Shown here piece after piece: positions 49,900-60,187 of a DNA stretch of 64,000 bases. The position numbers were made by a program, and so were the translations under genes. Every line of letters begins with the position of its first letter. Within the stretch, counting starts at the first letter, position 1. The notes under the pieces were generated by a model, which worked only from the letters and a program-made list of their open reading frames with translations, was not told the origin of the DNA and did not search any database. Source of the stretch: Gliomastix tumulicola (Eukaryota > Ascomycota > Sordariomycetes > Hypocreales > Bionectriaceae); the NCBI GenBank assembly GCA_001599755.1, contig BCHX01000005.1:4398409-4462408 (forward strand), written 5' to 3'.

Positions 49900-50996
49900 T
49901 TAGTCAGCCTTCACCTCGTAGTCTACGTAGCTCATCCCGCAAATCCATTCTATCACAGGCTCGTAGAGCACAAGTTTGGCCTCCTTTCCACCCATTGCTC
50001 CGCTGAGGGCGACCCAATTGAGGACTTCATGGCCGCCGTGCCCGGCTTCCTCCTCCACTTCATCATAGGTCAAGGCCTTGAGCCACCCAGCATCTCCTCC
50101 ACAGAGTTTGTCGAGGAAGAGTTGGTCCCATTCCGCGTTGACGAGCGGATGCTTGCTGTTGAGAGGGTACTCATTCTTCTTCGCCATCTCGACCTCATAG
50201 TCGTCGAATTGGACGAACAGGTCAGGCACACGCTCCAGAACACTTTTTCCGACTGTCTGGTACTCCTTCATGAGCTTCAGGAACTCATCCTCAGGCGGGT
50301 CGCCTGCCTGACGCGGGTTCCAATAAGGGGGCCAGTGGGACAGGCCACCAGTGCAGAGGAATGCAATGCGCATTTCATCCGGCAGGCCTTCAGCCGCGAC
50401 GCGACACGCCTCACCCAAGGCATAGGCGCGGCTATACTTCATCAGGGGCGGTGTGAAAACGTTGAGGAAGATGGGGACGATGGCTGTCGTAGGGGGCAGA
50501 TTGGCCTCCATGACGATCCACGGCATGAGCAGGTTGTTGCCATACTCGACGGAGCCTGTGCGAGAGACATCGAAGCCCTGTTCGACCAGCGAATGAATCA
50601 GGTACTCGGCTGTCTCCGGGCTTCCGGGAAAGTATGTCTTCTTGTCGATGTGCAGGGGCTCCATCCATTGGTCGGCCGGTCCGACGTGCTGTTCTGCGAT
50701 GGAAACGGCGATCGTAGGCATGTGATTGCGGTAGAAGTTCTCGAAGTGGTCATCAAGGAAGGCGAAGATGACATCCGGCTTTGAGGCAGCAAGGGTCTTG
50801 CCCAGCGCCCTGCTCGCGGCCTCGGTCGCCTCTCTCTGGTCGGGCTTGGCCGTCTCGGGGAAGCCAATGGCTCCTATGTAGAGTCTTCGTTAGTATTGCG
50901 CAGAATGCCAAGGGCAGAAGACAAAAGGGATCTTTCTGCAACACCGGACGTACCAGGGGCATGCGAAATGCCGATGCCGGCAACAATTTTTCCCAT
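49900..50996 (-). CDS. LigB-type (class III) extradiol ring-cleavage dioxygenase, 338 aa
   Basis: Two exons: 50954-50996 and 49900-50873; intron gtacgt/catag with a ctaac branch site. The tiny first exon encodes MGKIVAGIGISHAP, and the family motif is completed after splicing. Predicted iron ligands match LigB of protocatechuate 4,5-dioxygenase: H12 (GISHAPG), H57 (LDDHFENF) and E262 (NAEWD). The catalytic base is H194 in GGLSHWPP. The enzyme should open a catechol- or gallate-type ring beside the diol. The exact substrate cannot be read from sequence. Fungi mostly use intradiol cleavage, so an extradiol enzyme beside a flavin hydroxylase, aldolase and hydrolase suggests a dedicated catabolic cluster. 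Confidence 0.9.
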
Positions 50997-51498
50997 CTTT
51001 TGATCGAACTGGAGGTAAGACAAGATAGTGCAGTGCAGATGATGTCGCGCAAGGCTAGGCAGGTGGTGTTGGTAGTGAATTCTTTGGGGTTTCAACTGAA
51101 CCATGTGCTAGGGATTTATAAGGCATCAATCAGGGTGATATAGAGAAATCAAATGCGCTCAATTCCTCGTCTGGAAGAATCAGTTGATGTCCGTCGCGAC
51201 GTCTCCGAAAGGGCGACTAAGGTGCGAGTTCGGAGTTTAGCGAGGACCCTGCGAACAAATTCACCCCGCCACTGCCCCCTCCTTTGCGGTCATGTCCGCT
51301 CTTATCGTTTTCCGGACTTTGCCCGTGATCTGTTGCACCCCTCGTACGATGAAGAACGTGGTATGAAATGGGTAGATGCCTAAGCTGATCAGCAGACTCC
51401 AACACCCTGACGATCTTGGTCTAGAATGTTGGCGAAAGTAGACCGTCACTGAAACTACGTCGCAATCGCAAAACATTCCCATCAGTATCACAACCGTT
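50997..51498. promoter_or_regulatory. Divergent promoter of dioxygenase and NmrA-like gene, 502 bp
   Basis: The two genes start on opposite strands from this space, so they may be co-regulated. I see no strong CGG-N-CCG pair and no repeat. Confidence 0.45.
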
Positions 51499-52521
51499 AT
51501 GGCTACACCCGACAGCAAGAGAATCCTTGTCTTTGGTGCTACTGGTGTGGTTGGCAAGGTCCTCGTCAACTCCTTGCTCAACGCAGGGAACATATTTGAC
51601 CGCATTGGCATATTTACCTCCGCTGATACCGCTGCATCTAAGGCCGAGGCCCTGGGTGAATTTAAAGCTCGCGGGGCAGAGATCATTATCGGCGACCTCA
51701 ACAAGGATGCCGATGTCCTGAAAGCTTACAAAGGTAACGGTCACAAGCATAGCTCTGAATACCGAGCAGTCACTGATACGGTGCCAGGCTTCGATACTGT
51801 CGTGTCTGCTGTTGGCAGGTTCGCCATCGACAAACAAATTGATCTTATCAAACTAGCCGACAAGTCTCCAAGCATCGTCCGATTTATACCATCAGAATAC
51901 GGAACCGACATTGCGTACAACGAGCGTTCAGCGACCGAAAAGCCTCACCAGAAGAAGCTCAAAGTTCGCGCAGCACTCGAGTCAGGTGACTTCCAGCACT
52001 TAACATACACATACATTGTCACAGGGCCCATCTCCGACCTTTACATGGGAAATATGTCGGCGGAGCCGCAGATGGGAAGCTTCGACGTGGTGGGGAGAGA
52101 GGCTACCCTTCTGGGCGACGGTAACGACCCGGTTAGCCTGACAAGCATGGCCGATGTAGGGCGGCTGCTTGTTGCGGTTTTGAAAAATCCAGCCTTCTGC
52201 GACCGAAAGGCTATCAGAGTCAATTCCTTTACAACAACACCACATGCTATACTAGCCGAACTGGAGAGACAAACAGAATCCAAGTGGAAAGTAGCGTATA
52301 CCAGCTGTGATGAACTTCGGAGGCTTGAAGACGCAGCTTGGGCAGCCAACAACCCTTTAGCTAGCATCTATACACTGAGGCGGATATGGACAGAAGGCTC
52401 CACGTTGTATGAAGAAACAGACAACAAGGCCATTGGCATGGACAAGATGGATACACTAGAGATGATCGTCCAGGAGACTGTAAAAAGCCCAGTTGCAGCA
52501 TTCCAGAGCGGAAAGCTCTAA
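51499..52521 (+). CDS. NmrA-like / isoflavone-reductase-like NAD(P)-binding protein, 322 aa
   Basis: The frame is open from 51499 to 52521 without interruption (340 aa). I prefer a spliced model, 51499-51733 and 51788-52521. The 54-nt intron (gtaacg/tgccag) is a multiple of three, so retention keeps the frame. Splicing gives KAYKGFDTVVSAVGR, the usual family sequence; the unspliced form inserts 18 odd residues there. The Rossmann motif is VFGATGVVGK at residues 10-19, and RFIPSEYGTD is the typical mid-domain motif. Members are NAD(P)H-dependent reductases or redox sensors. It diverges from the LigB-type dioxygenase and its stop is only 43 bp from that of the convergent dehydrogenase. A reductase step on an aromatic ring or cleavage product is plausible. 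Confidence 0.85.
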   Translation: MATPDSKRILVFGATGVVGKVLVNSLLNAGNIFDRIGIFTSADTAASKAEALGEFKARGAEIIIGDLNKDADVLKAYKGNGHKHSSEYRAVTDTVPGFDTVVSAVGRFAIDKQIDLIKLADKSPSIVRFIPSEYGTDIAYNERSATEKPHQKKLKVRAALESGDFQHLTYTYIVTGPISDLYMGNMSAEPQMGSFDVVGREATLLGDGNDPVSLTSMADVGRLLVAVLKNPAFCDRKAIRVNSFTTTPHAILAELERQTESKWKVAYTSCDELRRLEDAAWAANNPLASIYTLRRIWTEGSTLYEETDNKAIGMDKMDTLEMIVQETVKSPVAAFQSGKL

Positions 52522-52564
52522 AAGTCGCCCTTGACAGAGGGCTAGATACTCTTCATACTCTATT

Positions 52565-53569
52565 CTATGCTTTTACACGATCATCCAGGATGTTGCTCGA
52601 AATAAATCCATCAATGTTCTCCTGGAGCACTCGTTGATAGTTGGCGGTAGTGTTCATCCCGACCCATGCCGTATGTGGCGTTACGACGAGGTTCAGGTCG
52701 TCGAGTCCTTGTCCCAGCAATACACTCGAATCGGCGCTTGCAGGCTCCTTGTCAAACACATCAACGCCTACTCCTGCAATCTTGCCTTCCCGTAGTGCAT
52801 CGAGCAAACCCTTTTCGTCCACTATCCCCCCTCTTGCCACATTGATGACCAAGACGTCAGAACGCATCTCATCGAACTCTTTCTTCGAGATCATGCCCAC
52901 TGTCTCAGGCGTGCGAGGGCAGCAGAACACCAAGACCGTGGCAATCTTGATTGCGCGATCAAAGTCCACTCTGCCAGGAGCAGCCCCGTGCGTGCTGTTC
53001 TTACGTCCAGCAACCAGCACTTTCATGCCTAGGCTACCAAGGAGAGACTCGACCTTCTGGCCAACTGCTCCGTATCCGATAATAGCCACCGTTTCATCTC
53101 GGCAGCCTCTTGGACTTTGGCCAGCCACAAATGCCCTCTTCATCAGTGATCCTTGTCGTGGCCATTCCCCAGCCTTGAGATCTTTCATCGTTGGCATAAT
53201 CGATCTTCTTGTCGCAAAATACAGCGCGACGGCGTGCTCCGCCACGGCATCGACGTTGCAGCTCGGACTGTTCAGGACTCGGATCCCGCGCTCCTTGCAA
53301 ATCTCCAGATCCAGCGAGTCGGTCCCCGAAGCCAATACGGCAATAAGCTGCAGATTCGGGCACACCTCTCGGGAGAGTGACTCCTTCCGCAAGGGAACAG
53401 TCGTCGTTATCAGGATATCGGCATTTCTTATTCGTGCTGGAATTTCAGCGACAGTCGTTCGGTCGTATTCGTCGACGCTGAAAGTGTGCGGCGATGGCAC
53501 TGTGAGCTTTGGAAGAGGGGTAAAGAACGTCTCGAGGGCGACGATGTTGAAATGCCTGGGAGAGGCCAT
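52565..53569 (-). CDS. D-isomer-specific 2-hydroxyacid dehydrogenase, 334 aa
   Basis: Single exon; ATG at 53569 (MASPRHFNIVALETFF) gives the normal family length, though the frame is open further upstream. The NAD-binding motif is IIGYGAVGQKVESLLGSLG. The catalytic set is visible: Arg in VINVARGGIVDE, Glu in the DVFDKEP region, and His in VTPHTAWVG. It should interconvert a 2-oxoacid and a D-2-hydroxyacid, for example a product of aldol cleavage. I recall a report of a D-hydroxyacid dehydrogenase-like ORF near pcbAB/cefT in Acremonium chrysogenum; here it is about 8.7 kb past pcbAB, so the connection needs checking. Confidence 0.92.
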   Translation of the reverse strand: MASPRHFNIVALETFFTPLPKLTVPSPHTFSVDEYDRTTVAEIPARIRNADILITTTVPLRKESLSREVCPNLQLIAVLASGTDSLDLEICKERGIRVLNSPSCNVDAVAEHAVALYFATRRSIMPTMKDLKAGEWPRQGSLMKRAFVAGQSPRGCRDETVAIIGYGAVGQKVESLLGSLGMKVLVAGRKNSTHGAAPGRVDFDRAIKIATVLVFCCPRTPETVGMISKKEFDEMRSDVLVINVARGGIVDEKGLLDALREGKIAGVGVDVFDKEPASADSSVLLGQGLDDLNLVVTPHTAWVGMNTTANYQRVLQENIDGFISSNILDDRVKA

Positions 53570-54066
53570 GTTGATTATCCTTCGAAAGCAGCTCATGGGC
53601 CTCCTGCCGGTATCAAGCAGGGCGAAATGACGGTGCTTGGCGAGTGCTTCTGTCGCGGTCGTAATGCGGCCAGTCTTCATGTCCACCCAGCACCGGTCTC
53701 GGAGACAGTTCCTCAGCAAAGATCAAAAATGGGGTCCTGCAGAGGGGGCGGTGCATTGTGGAGTTCGGAGATGTGCGTTCAGCCTGTTCTAACTTCCAGC
53801 TATCAGGTGGCCCATGGCCTAGCGTAGTTAAGTGCTACCAAGCTGGTCATGTCCAGCGTCACTTACAGCATCACCCCTCATTGCACTCCAGCAGATACCA
53901 GCTCAGTGACGCATCTCGGTGACACTATCCAGTAGGGTCGTCCGCTTCATTTGTAAGTGGTGCATTGGCCTGCGCATCGCTTCACTTCGCAACGCGTCAG
54001 TTTTTCACCTAGAAACTGCCAACTCAGACTCGGGGAATCGGTAATTCACAGCCTGCCTACGGCCCT
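53570..54066. promoter_or_regulatory. Divergent promoter of dehydrogenase and class II aldolase, 497 bp
   Basis: A space between two divergent starts. The open frame upstream of the dehydrogenase start occupies part of it but lacks family similarity. No clear operator was seen. Confidence 0.45.
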
Positions 54067-55100
54067 ATGAACGTCCTCATTATGGCTCCATCCGCCACAG
54101 AAAACTCGCCTACGCCGACGTCAAAAGCCATCCAGACAGAGGAGCATCGCTCAGGAGACCCCTCACTCGCGTTCGTCCGCGATGAAGAGTCCCTGCCGCC
54201 TCATTTTGAGGACAAATTCGCTGAGCGCAAGTTCCTCAAACACCGGCTTGCCCTGGCGTTCCGCGTCTTCGCTCAGTTTGGCTTCTCCGAGGGGGTGGCC
54301 GGACACATCACTATTCGTGATCCCGTGGATCCAACGAGCTTTTGGGTCAATCCATTTGGGCTGCACTTCTCTCTGATCACCGACGAGGACCTAATCCGAG
54401 TCGATCATGACGGTAAAGTCGTGGACGGAGGTGACAATTGGAGATTGAACTACGGTAAACCATCCTGAGATAGCTCAAAGAGATGCACTCCAGGCTGACC
54501 GTGACTACAGCGGCGTACGCCATCCATGCTGAGATTCACAAAGCCAGACCAGACGTTTTATGCGCCGCACACTGCCACAGTGTCTATGGGCGTGCAATGT
54601 GTGCTACGGGCAACACGCTGCAGATGCTGACGCAAGACTTTTGCACGTTCTACGAAGACCATGTCCTCTACCCGTAAGCCAAACACCCCTTAGGGTTCAT
54701 AGAAGCTTGAGAAAGGCGTCTTCTTACTTGATGAACCAGAAACTTCGCCGGTCTTGTCCTTGCTACAGATGAGGGTAAGGAGATCGCGGCTTGCCTTGGA
54801 AATAAAAAGGCCGCTTTGCTGGGGAACCACGGGCTTCTGACTGCTGGCCCAACAATCGAGGCTACGATTGCTTGGTTCGTTCTACTTGATAAGTGCTGCC
54901 AGGTTCAACTGGCGGCGGACGCCTCGTCAGCAGGTACTGGCAAGCCACTGGTGGTGATTGGAGAACAAGAGGCGCACAGCACCTGGAAGGCGCTCGGCGG
55001 AGCTGATGGAGGATACTTTATGGGCCTGCCCTTGTTCCAGGTGGCTGAGCGAGAGTTTGGAGAAAAGACATACCTCGGACGAGGCCTTCGTCCAGTCTAG
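54067..55100 (+). CDS. Class II aldolase/adducin-domain protein, 303 aa
   Basis: Three exons: 54067-54454, 54511-54673 and 54740-55100, with introns gtaaac/tacag and gtaagc/accag; phases agree. The second ATG at 54082 (MAPSATENS) is an alternative start. The domain starts near residue 55 (RLALAFRVFAQFGFSEGVAGHITIRD), continues in WVNPFG and NYAAYAIHAEIHKARPDV, and has the metal-binding HxH in AHCHSVYGRA plus GNHGLLTAG. Members are fuculose-phosphate-type aldolases or related decarboxylases and hydratases. Many fungal members sit in catabolic or secondary-metabolite clusters. Beside an extradiol dioxygenase it could cleave a ring-opened hydroxy-oxoacid, but this is inference. Confidence 0.88.
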
Positions 55101-55272
55101 AGAGGGCGCGACCTCAGATGCATGGCTTTCAGTCCACAGCTACTTCAATTTATCATGGTCATTTCCACACCACACATCCGTATGAGTATTAAGATATTAA
55201 GATAGACAAGAGCACTTCTTTATGATATTCCCCTGTTTCTAGCATTGCAAATCACAAGAATCTAACTATACA

Positions 55273-57587
55273 TCACAGTGCCAGTTGGAAATGTGATTCT
55301 GAGCCGCCGTGCAGCCCCAATACATCCCACTGACGCTCATCGTGATGCCGCTCCGAGGAGCCGAATGCTCCATTCTCTGCACCCTGACCCCAGTTCTCAA
55401 AATCATCCAGCATGAACAGGTTAAAGTCAAAGGGACTGAGCTCCTCCTCTTGCTGTCTCCAGCCGAACCGAAGTTTCTCTATATGCGCCGGTCCGGGGTA
55501 TAGTAGCCTCACAAGCTCAGCGTCCTGCGCCGGCCCGAACGCATCACTCAAATCCGGGCGCCTCAGAATGACGCGTTCCAGCAGCGGTGCCAAGAGTCGC
55601 TCGTAGACACTGGCATAGACTGTAACCTCAGGCCAGCCTTGAGCAGCGATAGATAGAAGGGTACTTGTGAAAAGCTTGGTCATTTCAAAGACCTGCGACG
55701 GGCTGAAACCCTCAGCTATGGCGGTAGAGCCATGTCGCAGACAGAATAGTACTACCGTGGCGGCTTCCAAGGTATGGTGTGCCGAGAGCCACGGCCGCCG
55801 GAAGAAGCCAGCACGTACATGCTCAGAGTGCATGCGAGCGGCCGCAGACGCAGATTCAAATGCAATGAGGAGGGACCGGGAGGTTGGTGACGGCGCGCGA
55901 GGGGATGGCCTATGCAATATCATAAGCCCGCGAGCCATATTGAACTCGATCATTTCATGGTAGTGGGATGGAGCCCGGAAGGTTGACGCCGAGTCATAGC
56001 TGCCTCCATAATGTTCATGCCATGCTCGCAAACGATTCTCCATGCCAGCAACCCATTCATCCCACGAAAGGTTGTCAGGGAGGGGCTCTCGCTGGAAATG
56101 CACATGGAGCATCTCGGAGAGCAGCTTGTGGTATTCTATAGTGCCGAGGAATGTGTCATCGTCTCCAACCATAGCAGGAACCTTGGTATTGATGGCAGTA
56201 TCAGGGGTTGAGAGAGGACGTTGCAACGCTGAGCATATCGACCTATCCATGCAATAAGCGGCCCAGAACACCCTGCGACGAAGGTCCAATGTGTCTGAGT
56301 CCATGGCTCCAAGAGACTCTTCCGGTGGCTCGCGGTGAAGACCAAGCTCGAGACAGGCTCTCATGGCTGCACCAGACAGCACCCAAACGTTGGCAGACCG
56401 AGGGAATACGGTGGCGTAGAGCAGAACAAGGAGGATAGTCTGCAGCCAGGCAATCTCAGAAGGGAAGGCCTTGAGACTATAGAAATGTTGGATACCCTCC
56501 TCAAACAAAGCTGTAGACAACGCCATGTAACGTTCTTCATGTCCGTTGTTGGCGGACCCAAGAGTCACCGATATTGCCAGGACGAGGTACACGACAAGAA
56601 GATCGTGGCTAGCCATGACCAGCATGGGCTGGATGTTTTCCCCTTGTCTCGCTTCGCCCAACGGATGCTGTTGCTCTGGCTCTTGCTGCTGCTGATTCTG
56701 CTGCTGCTGCTGCTGCGCCTGTGCCTGCCACTCCAGCACGTCGACGACTTTCTGGAACTGTTGAGTCACGGTGGTAGCCACGAGAAAAGGGCTGTCGTGC
56801 TGGATTGTGCTCAGATACTTCTTCATCAACCTCTGTATAATGTCCGTAGGTATGCTTCGAAGATTGTGTGCATCAAGCAAGCTATTCGAAGCGATACCTT
56901 TATTGGCCCTTGTGCTGTTTGGGGCCGTAGCCGCAACTGTCGTCCTGTTTCCGTCGCTCAACTGGGCAGCGGAGGGTGTCATGCCCATTCTGACCCGGGA
57001 GAGCAAGTCCCTTGCCCCAGAATCGTTGGGGAGTGTGGCTGAGACAATGGCTTGCAGTGGCTTCCCAGACAAGATAGCTGCACGAAGAGCTTGGCTACCA
57101 TTTGGAGGCTGGGGAGGGCTCACGGCTGTTGGGTCCACGCCATGAGCGCCCATTGGTACGTCCCCGAAAGCGCCTGTGCCGTCATCAAACGCGTCCTCTC
57201 TCACAGCGTGCTCTCCTTCTTGCAGAGCGAAGGAGGATCCTTCGGGCATTCGAAGCAAGATGTCCGACGCATGGACCATGTCCAGGTCCATCCCCGCGCC
57301 TTGTGACAGCTCCGTCTCCAGGCGCGCAATCTCCAGCTCGAGGTGCTGCACAATGCTCCGGGGCACGTCCGTCTCCTTGCCGGCGGATATGCCAGTACAG
57401 ATGGAGTTGGCCGCCACGCATTTCGAGCAAGCGGGCAGCTGTCGGTCGCACTGGTGACACCGTCAGCGGGGCTCATCGGACAACGCGTCTTGGGGACATG
57501 AGCGCATGTGGAGAGAGAGCACACCTTGGTCTTCCTCTTCCTGCAGCGCGAGCACGAGAGGATGCTCCGTTGACAACGCGATGCCAT
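55273..57587 (-). CDS. Zn2Cys6 transcription factor with poly-Gln tract, 746 aa
   Basis: Two exons: 57525-57587 and 55273-57450; intron gtgtgc/accag in phase 0. The zinc cluster is split by the intron: LSCSRCRKRKTK, then CDRQLPACSKC and a final Cys. A coiled dimer helix follows (SIVQHLELEIARLETEL). A Gln-rich run (QAQAQQQQQQNQQQQ) precedes the fungal middle homology region (RRRVFWAAYCMDRSICSALQRPLSTPD). Such tracts act in activation or protein contact. An upstream in-frame ATG (MDHDQEGG, at 57704) would add 39 residues. It lies between the aldolase (convergent) and the M20 hydrolase (divergent), so it is the better-placed candidate regulator of the right-hand catabolic block. Confidence 0.88.
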
Positions 57588-58446
57588 CGGTGGGTGCTGC
57601 CGTTCGGACTTGAACGAACCCGAGACGCCTTGCTCCTCACAAGTCGCCCAGAATACTGATCTTGTGCGAAGGTGGACGCCGCCTTCTTGATCATGATCCA
57701 TAGCTGAGGGCCGTCTGAAGCCACCCGCCAAGTCTCGGCCTATTACCACAGGGATGTGGATCACTCCATTTTCTTATCAGCTGGACTCAGGGTGTCGGAC
57801 ATCAGCGCCATTTATCCAGGGTCTCGCAGGGATGTTCCTGACTCGGGTCCCCCCCTCATTCAGCGAGTCATGCTATCTTTCGGTGTCTCGGTGTTGATAC
57901 AGCCGGCGACCAAGCGACCCATTACGTGAGTCCATAATCTATTACCTACCCTACACATTCGATCACTCTCAGCGCCATCCATCGATCCATTTACTCGGCA
58001 CTCCAATGATCATGGAATTCCAATGAAGCGAGCAAGAGAAATTCAAAGATAGCAGAGAAATGAAAGACCCAGGCTCAGACTCGCATTTCTCATTACTGTC
58101 AGTGGGTATTAAGGTCCAAGCTTTCCTCCCCGGGGGAACTACTGATAGCACCAGCACGATAATGCAAGTGACGGCCTTCTCCGTAGTGACCTCTCCATAA
58201 CACGCCCAGCAGGGGAGTAGACCCAAGGTATGATGATTCTGCCGATGAATGCCTTTCGCTAGCTTGAGAGGATCGCAGCACTACTTCGGTTACCTGCCAG
58301 CACGAATCTACCTGCATACACTCCCTCCAATGCAAGCTATCGGACGACGATTAAGCGTCAATTCGCATGTTTCGCATGCTCTCATCTCGGATTCTTCAGC
58401 GCAAGTCTTGCAGAAATCCAGCTCACTGCACAGTTTGTCGGACACG
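57588..58446. promoter_or_regulatory. Divergent promoter region of Zn2Cys6 gene and M20 hydrolase, 0.86 kb
   Basis: The two genes point away from each other. Part of the right side (58249-58446) is in frame with the hydrolase and may be coding if an upstream ATG is used. No strong operator was identified. Confidence 0.45.
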
Positions 58447-59919
58447 ATGGGCTCTCTTGGATCAGAAGAGTTCAAACCAGTCGCCAAAACGGCGCTGGGC
58501 TTACCAGCCAAATACGCGACATTGACGATAGACGCGAAGCGGATGGTCGACACGCTGGAGGAGTCATGTACTTGGGGCAGCACACCTGATGGAGGCATGA
58601 GTGAGTCTTTCTATTCCTTTGTAGAGCTGACGTTGAACACGCTGACCTGGATGTGTCTCTCCCCAAAGACCGCCTCAGTCTCAACGATGACGACAACAAA
58701 GTCCGGCATTGGTTCATTGAGGAGACGAAGAAGTACGGTTGCGACATTAAGATCGACGCGATGGGTAATATTTTTGCAATTCGTCCTGGTCAAAATAACA
58801 AGCTTGCCCCAATCGGCATTGGTTCGCACCTCGATACCCAGCCTACGGGCGGCAAATATGATGGTATTCTCGGTGTGACGGGTGGTATCGAGGTTCTCAA
58901 GACCTTACACACCAGCAACATAACGACGTATGCGCCCCTCGCCGTCATAAACTGGACAAACGAGGAGGGCGCTAGGTTTCCTCCCGCGATGCTGGCCTCG
59001 GGTGTATGGGGTGGTGCCTTCACTACGGAATGGGCTCATTCTCGCCCAGACATCAACGACACGGGAACAACGTTGAAAGACGAGCTGGAGCGCATCGGAT
59101 TTCTGGGAGATATTCCTTGTTCGCATGATGCAAACCCGTTGTCGGCTCACTTCGAGATCCATATTGAGCAGGGCCCGATTCTCGATACGGCCGAGGCAGC
59201 CGTGGGAATCGTGCGAGGTGTACAGTCTATCCGATGGTATCACGTTGATGTCGTGGGTCGCGAGGCGCATACGGGTACGACTCCAATGGACCGACGGAGT
59301 GATGCCCTTCTTGGAGCTGCAAAGATGATTGTGGCTACCAACGAGTTCGTCACGCAAGGCGATCTTGCTGCACGCGGAGCTCGGGCTACCATCGCGGTCA
59401 TTAACTCGGGGCCGCAGAGCATCAACACAATTGCTGGGAAGGTTCGCATGGGTCTGGACATACGGGCGCCTGCGGATGAGGACGTCGAGAAAGTGGAAGA
59501 GCTTTGCATGCTCCGGTTCCAGGATATTTGCAAGGAGCACGGCTTGTCGCTTGACGTCGATCGATTCTGGACATCACCTGCCCTTCACTTCGACAAGACC
59601 ATGGTGCAGTGCGTTAGGGAGTCTTCCAACAGTATTGGGTGTGATATGGAGCTCGTCAGCGGCGCAGGTCACGACAGTGTTCACACAAGCATGAAAGTCC
59701 CTACAGCAATGATTTTTGCTAGGTGCAGGGATGGTGTCAGCCACAACCCGGCTGAATATACGCGGCCAGAAGAGTAAGTCCTTCAACGAACCTGTCTCGT
59801 CCATGAACAAAGCACTGACTTTAATCAACAGCTGTGTAGCAAGTGTCAATGTGCTTCTGGGCGCTTTCTTAAGATATGACCACTATCTCCAACGGAGCAT
59901 AGAAGGATATGGCACCTAG
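58447..59919 (+). CDS. M20-family amidohydrolase (N-carbamoyl-amino acid hydrolase / allantoate amidohydrolase type), 448 aa
   Basis: Three exons: 58447-58600, 58669-59773 and 59832-59919; introns gtgagt/aaag and gtaagt/acag, phases agree. ATG 58447 (MGSLGSEEF) is used; in-frame ATGs at 58330 and 58249 would add up to 66 residues that could include an organellar leader. Metal-site motifs are intact: GSHLDTQPTGGKYDG, WTNEEGARFPPAM, HIEQGP, GAGHDS and VSHNPAEYT. The lid domain has GREAHTGTTPM. Enzymes of this type hydrolyse N-carbamoyl or ureido amides with two metal ions. In a cluster with a flavin hydroxylase and extradiol dioxygenase, it may remove nitrogen from a ring-opened product; that is inference. 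Confidence 0.92.
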
Positions 59920-60187
59920 TAGGGATGGACATGCACGTACACGGTGTTACATGAAACAACGACCGGAAACTATGCTGTAGTAGAAGAGCTAGGACTAGAC
60001 GAACAATGATTAACATGGCATGGTAGTGATCGCGGTTCAAATGGCGTACTTGATGACTTTATTCCTGTTTAAAGGAGGTGGGAAAATGAATATGTATTAC
60101 TGCTAATAATGCAGGTATTAACATCACTCCTCCCCACAGACTCGTCAAACTGCCTTTCTTATTTATATTGTTAGGGAACATGTTTGA

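Noticed and set aside
50029..50784. 251-codon open frame antisense to the LigB-type dioxygenase
   Set aside because: The minus strand encodes an intact enzyme with all ligands. The plus frame has no recognisable domain.
52641..53630. 329-codon open frame antisense to the 2-hydroxyacid dehydrogenase
   Set aside because: It is Ser/Pro/Arg-rich without any motif, while the minus strand carries a complete dehydrogenase.
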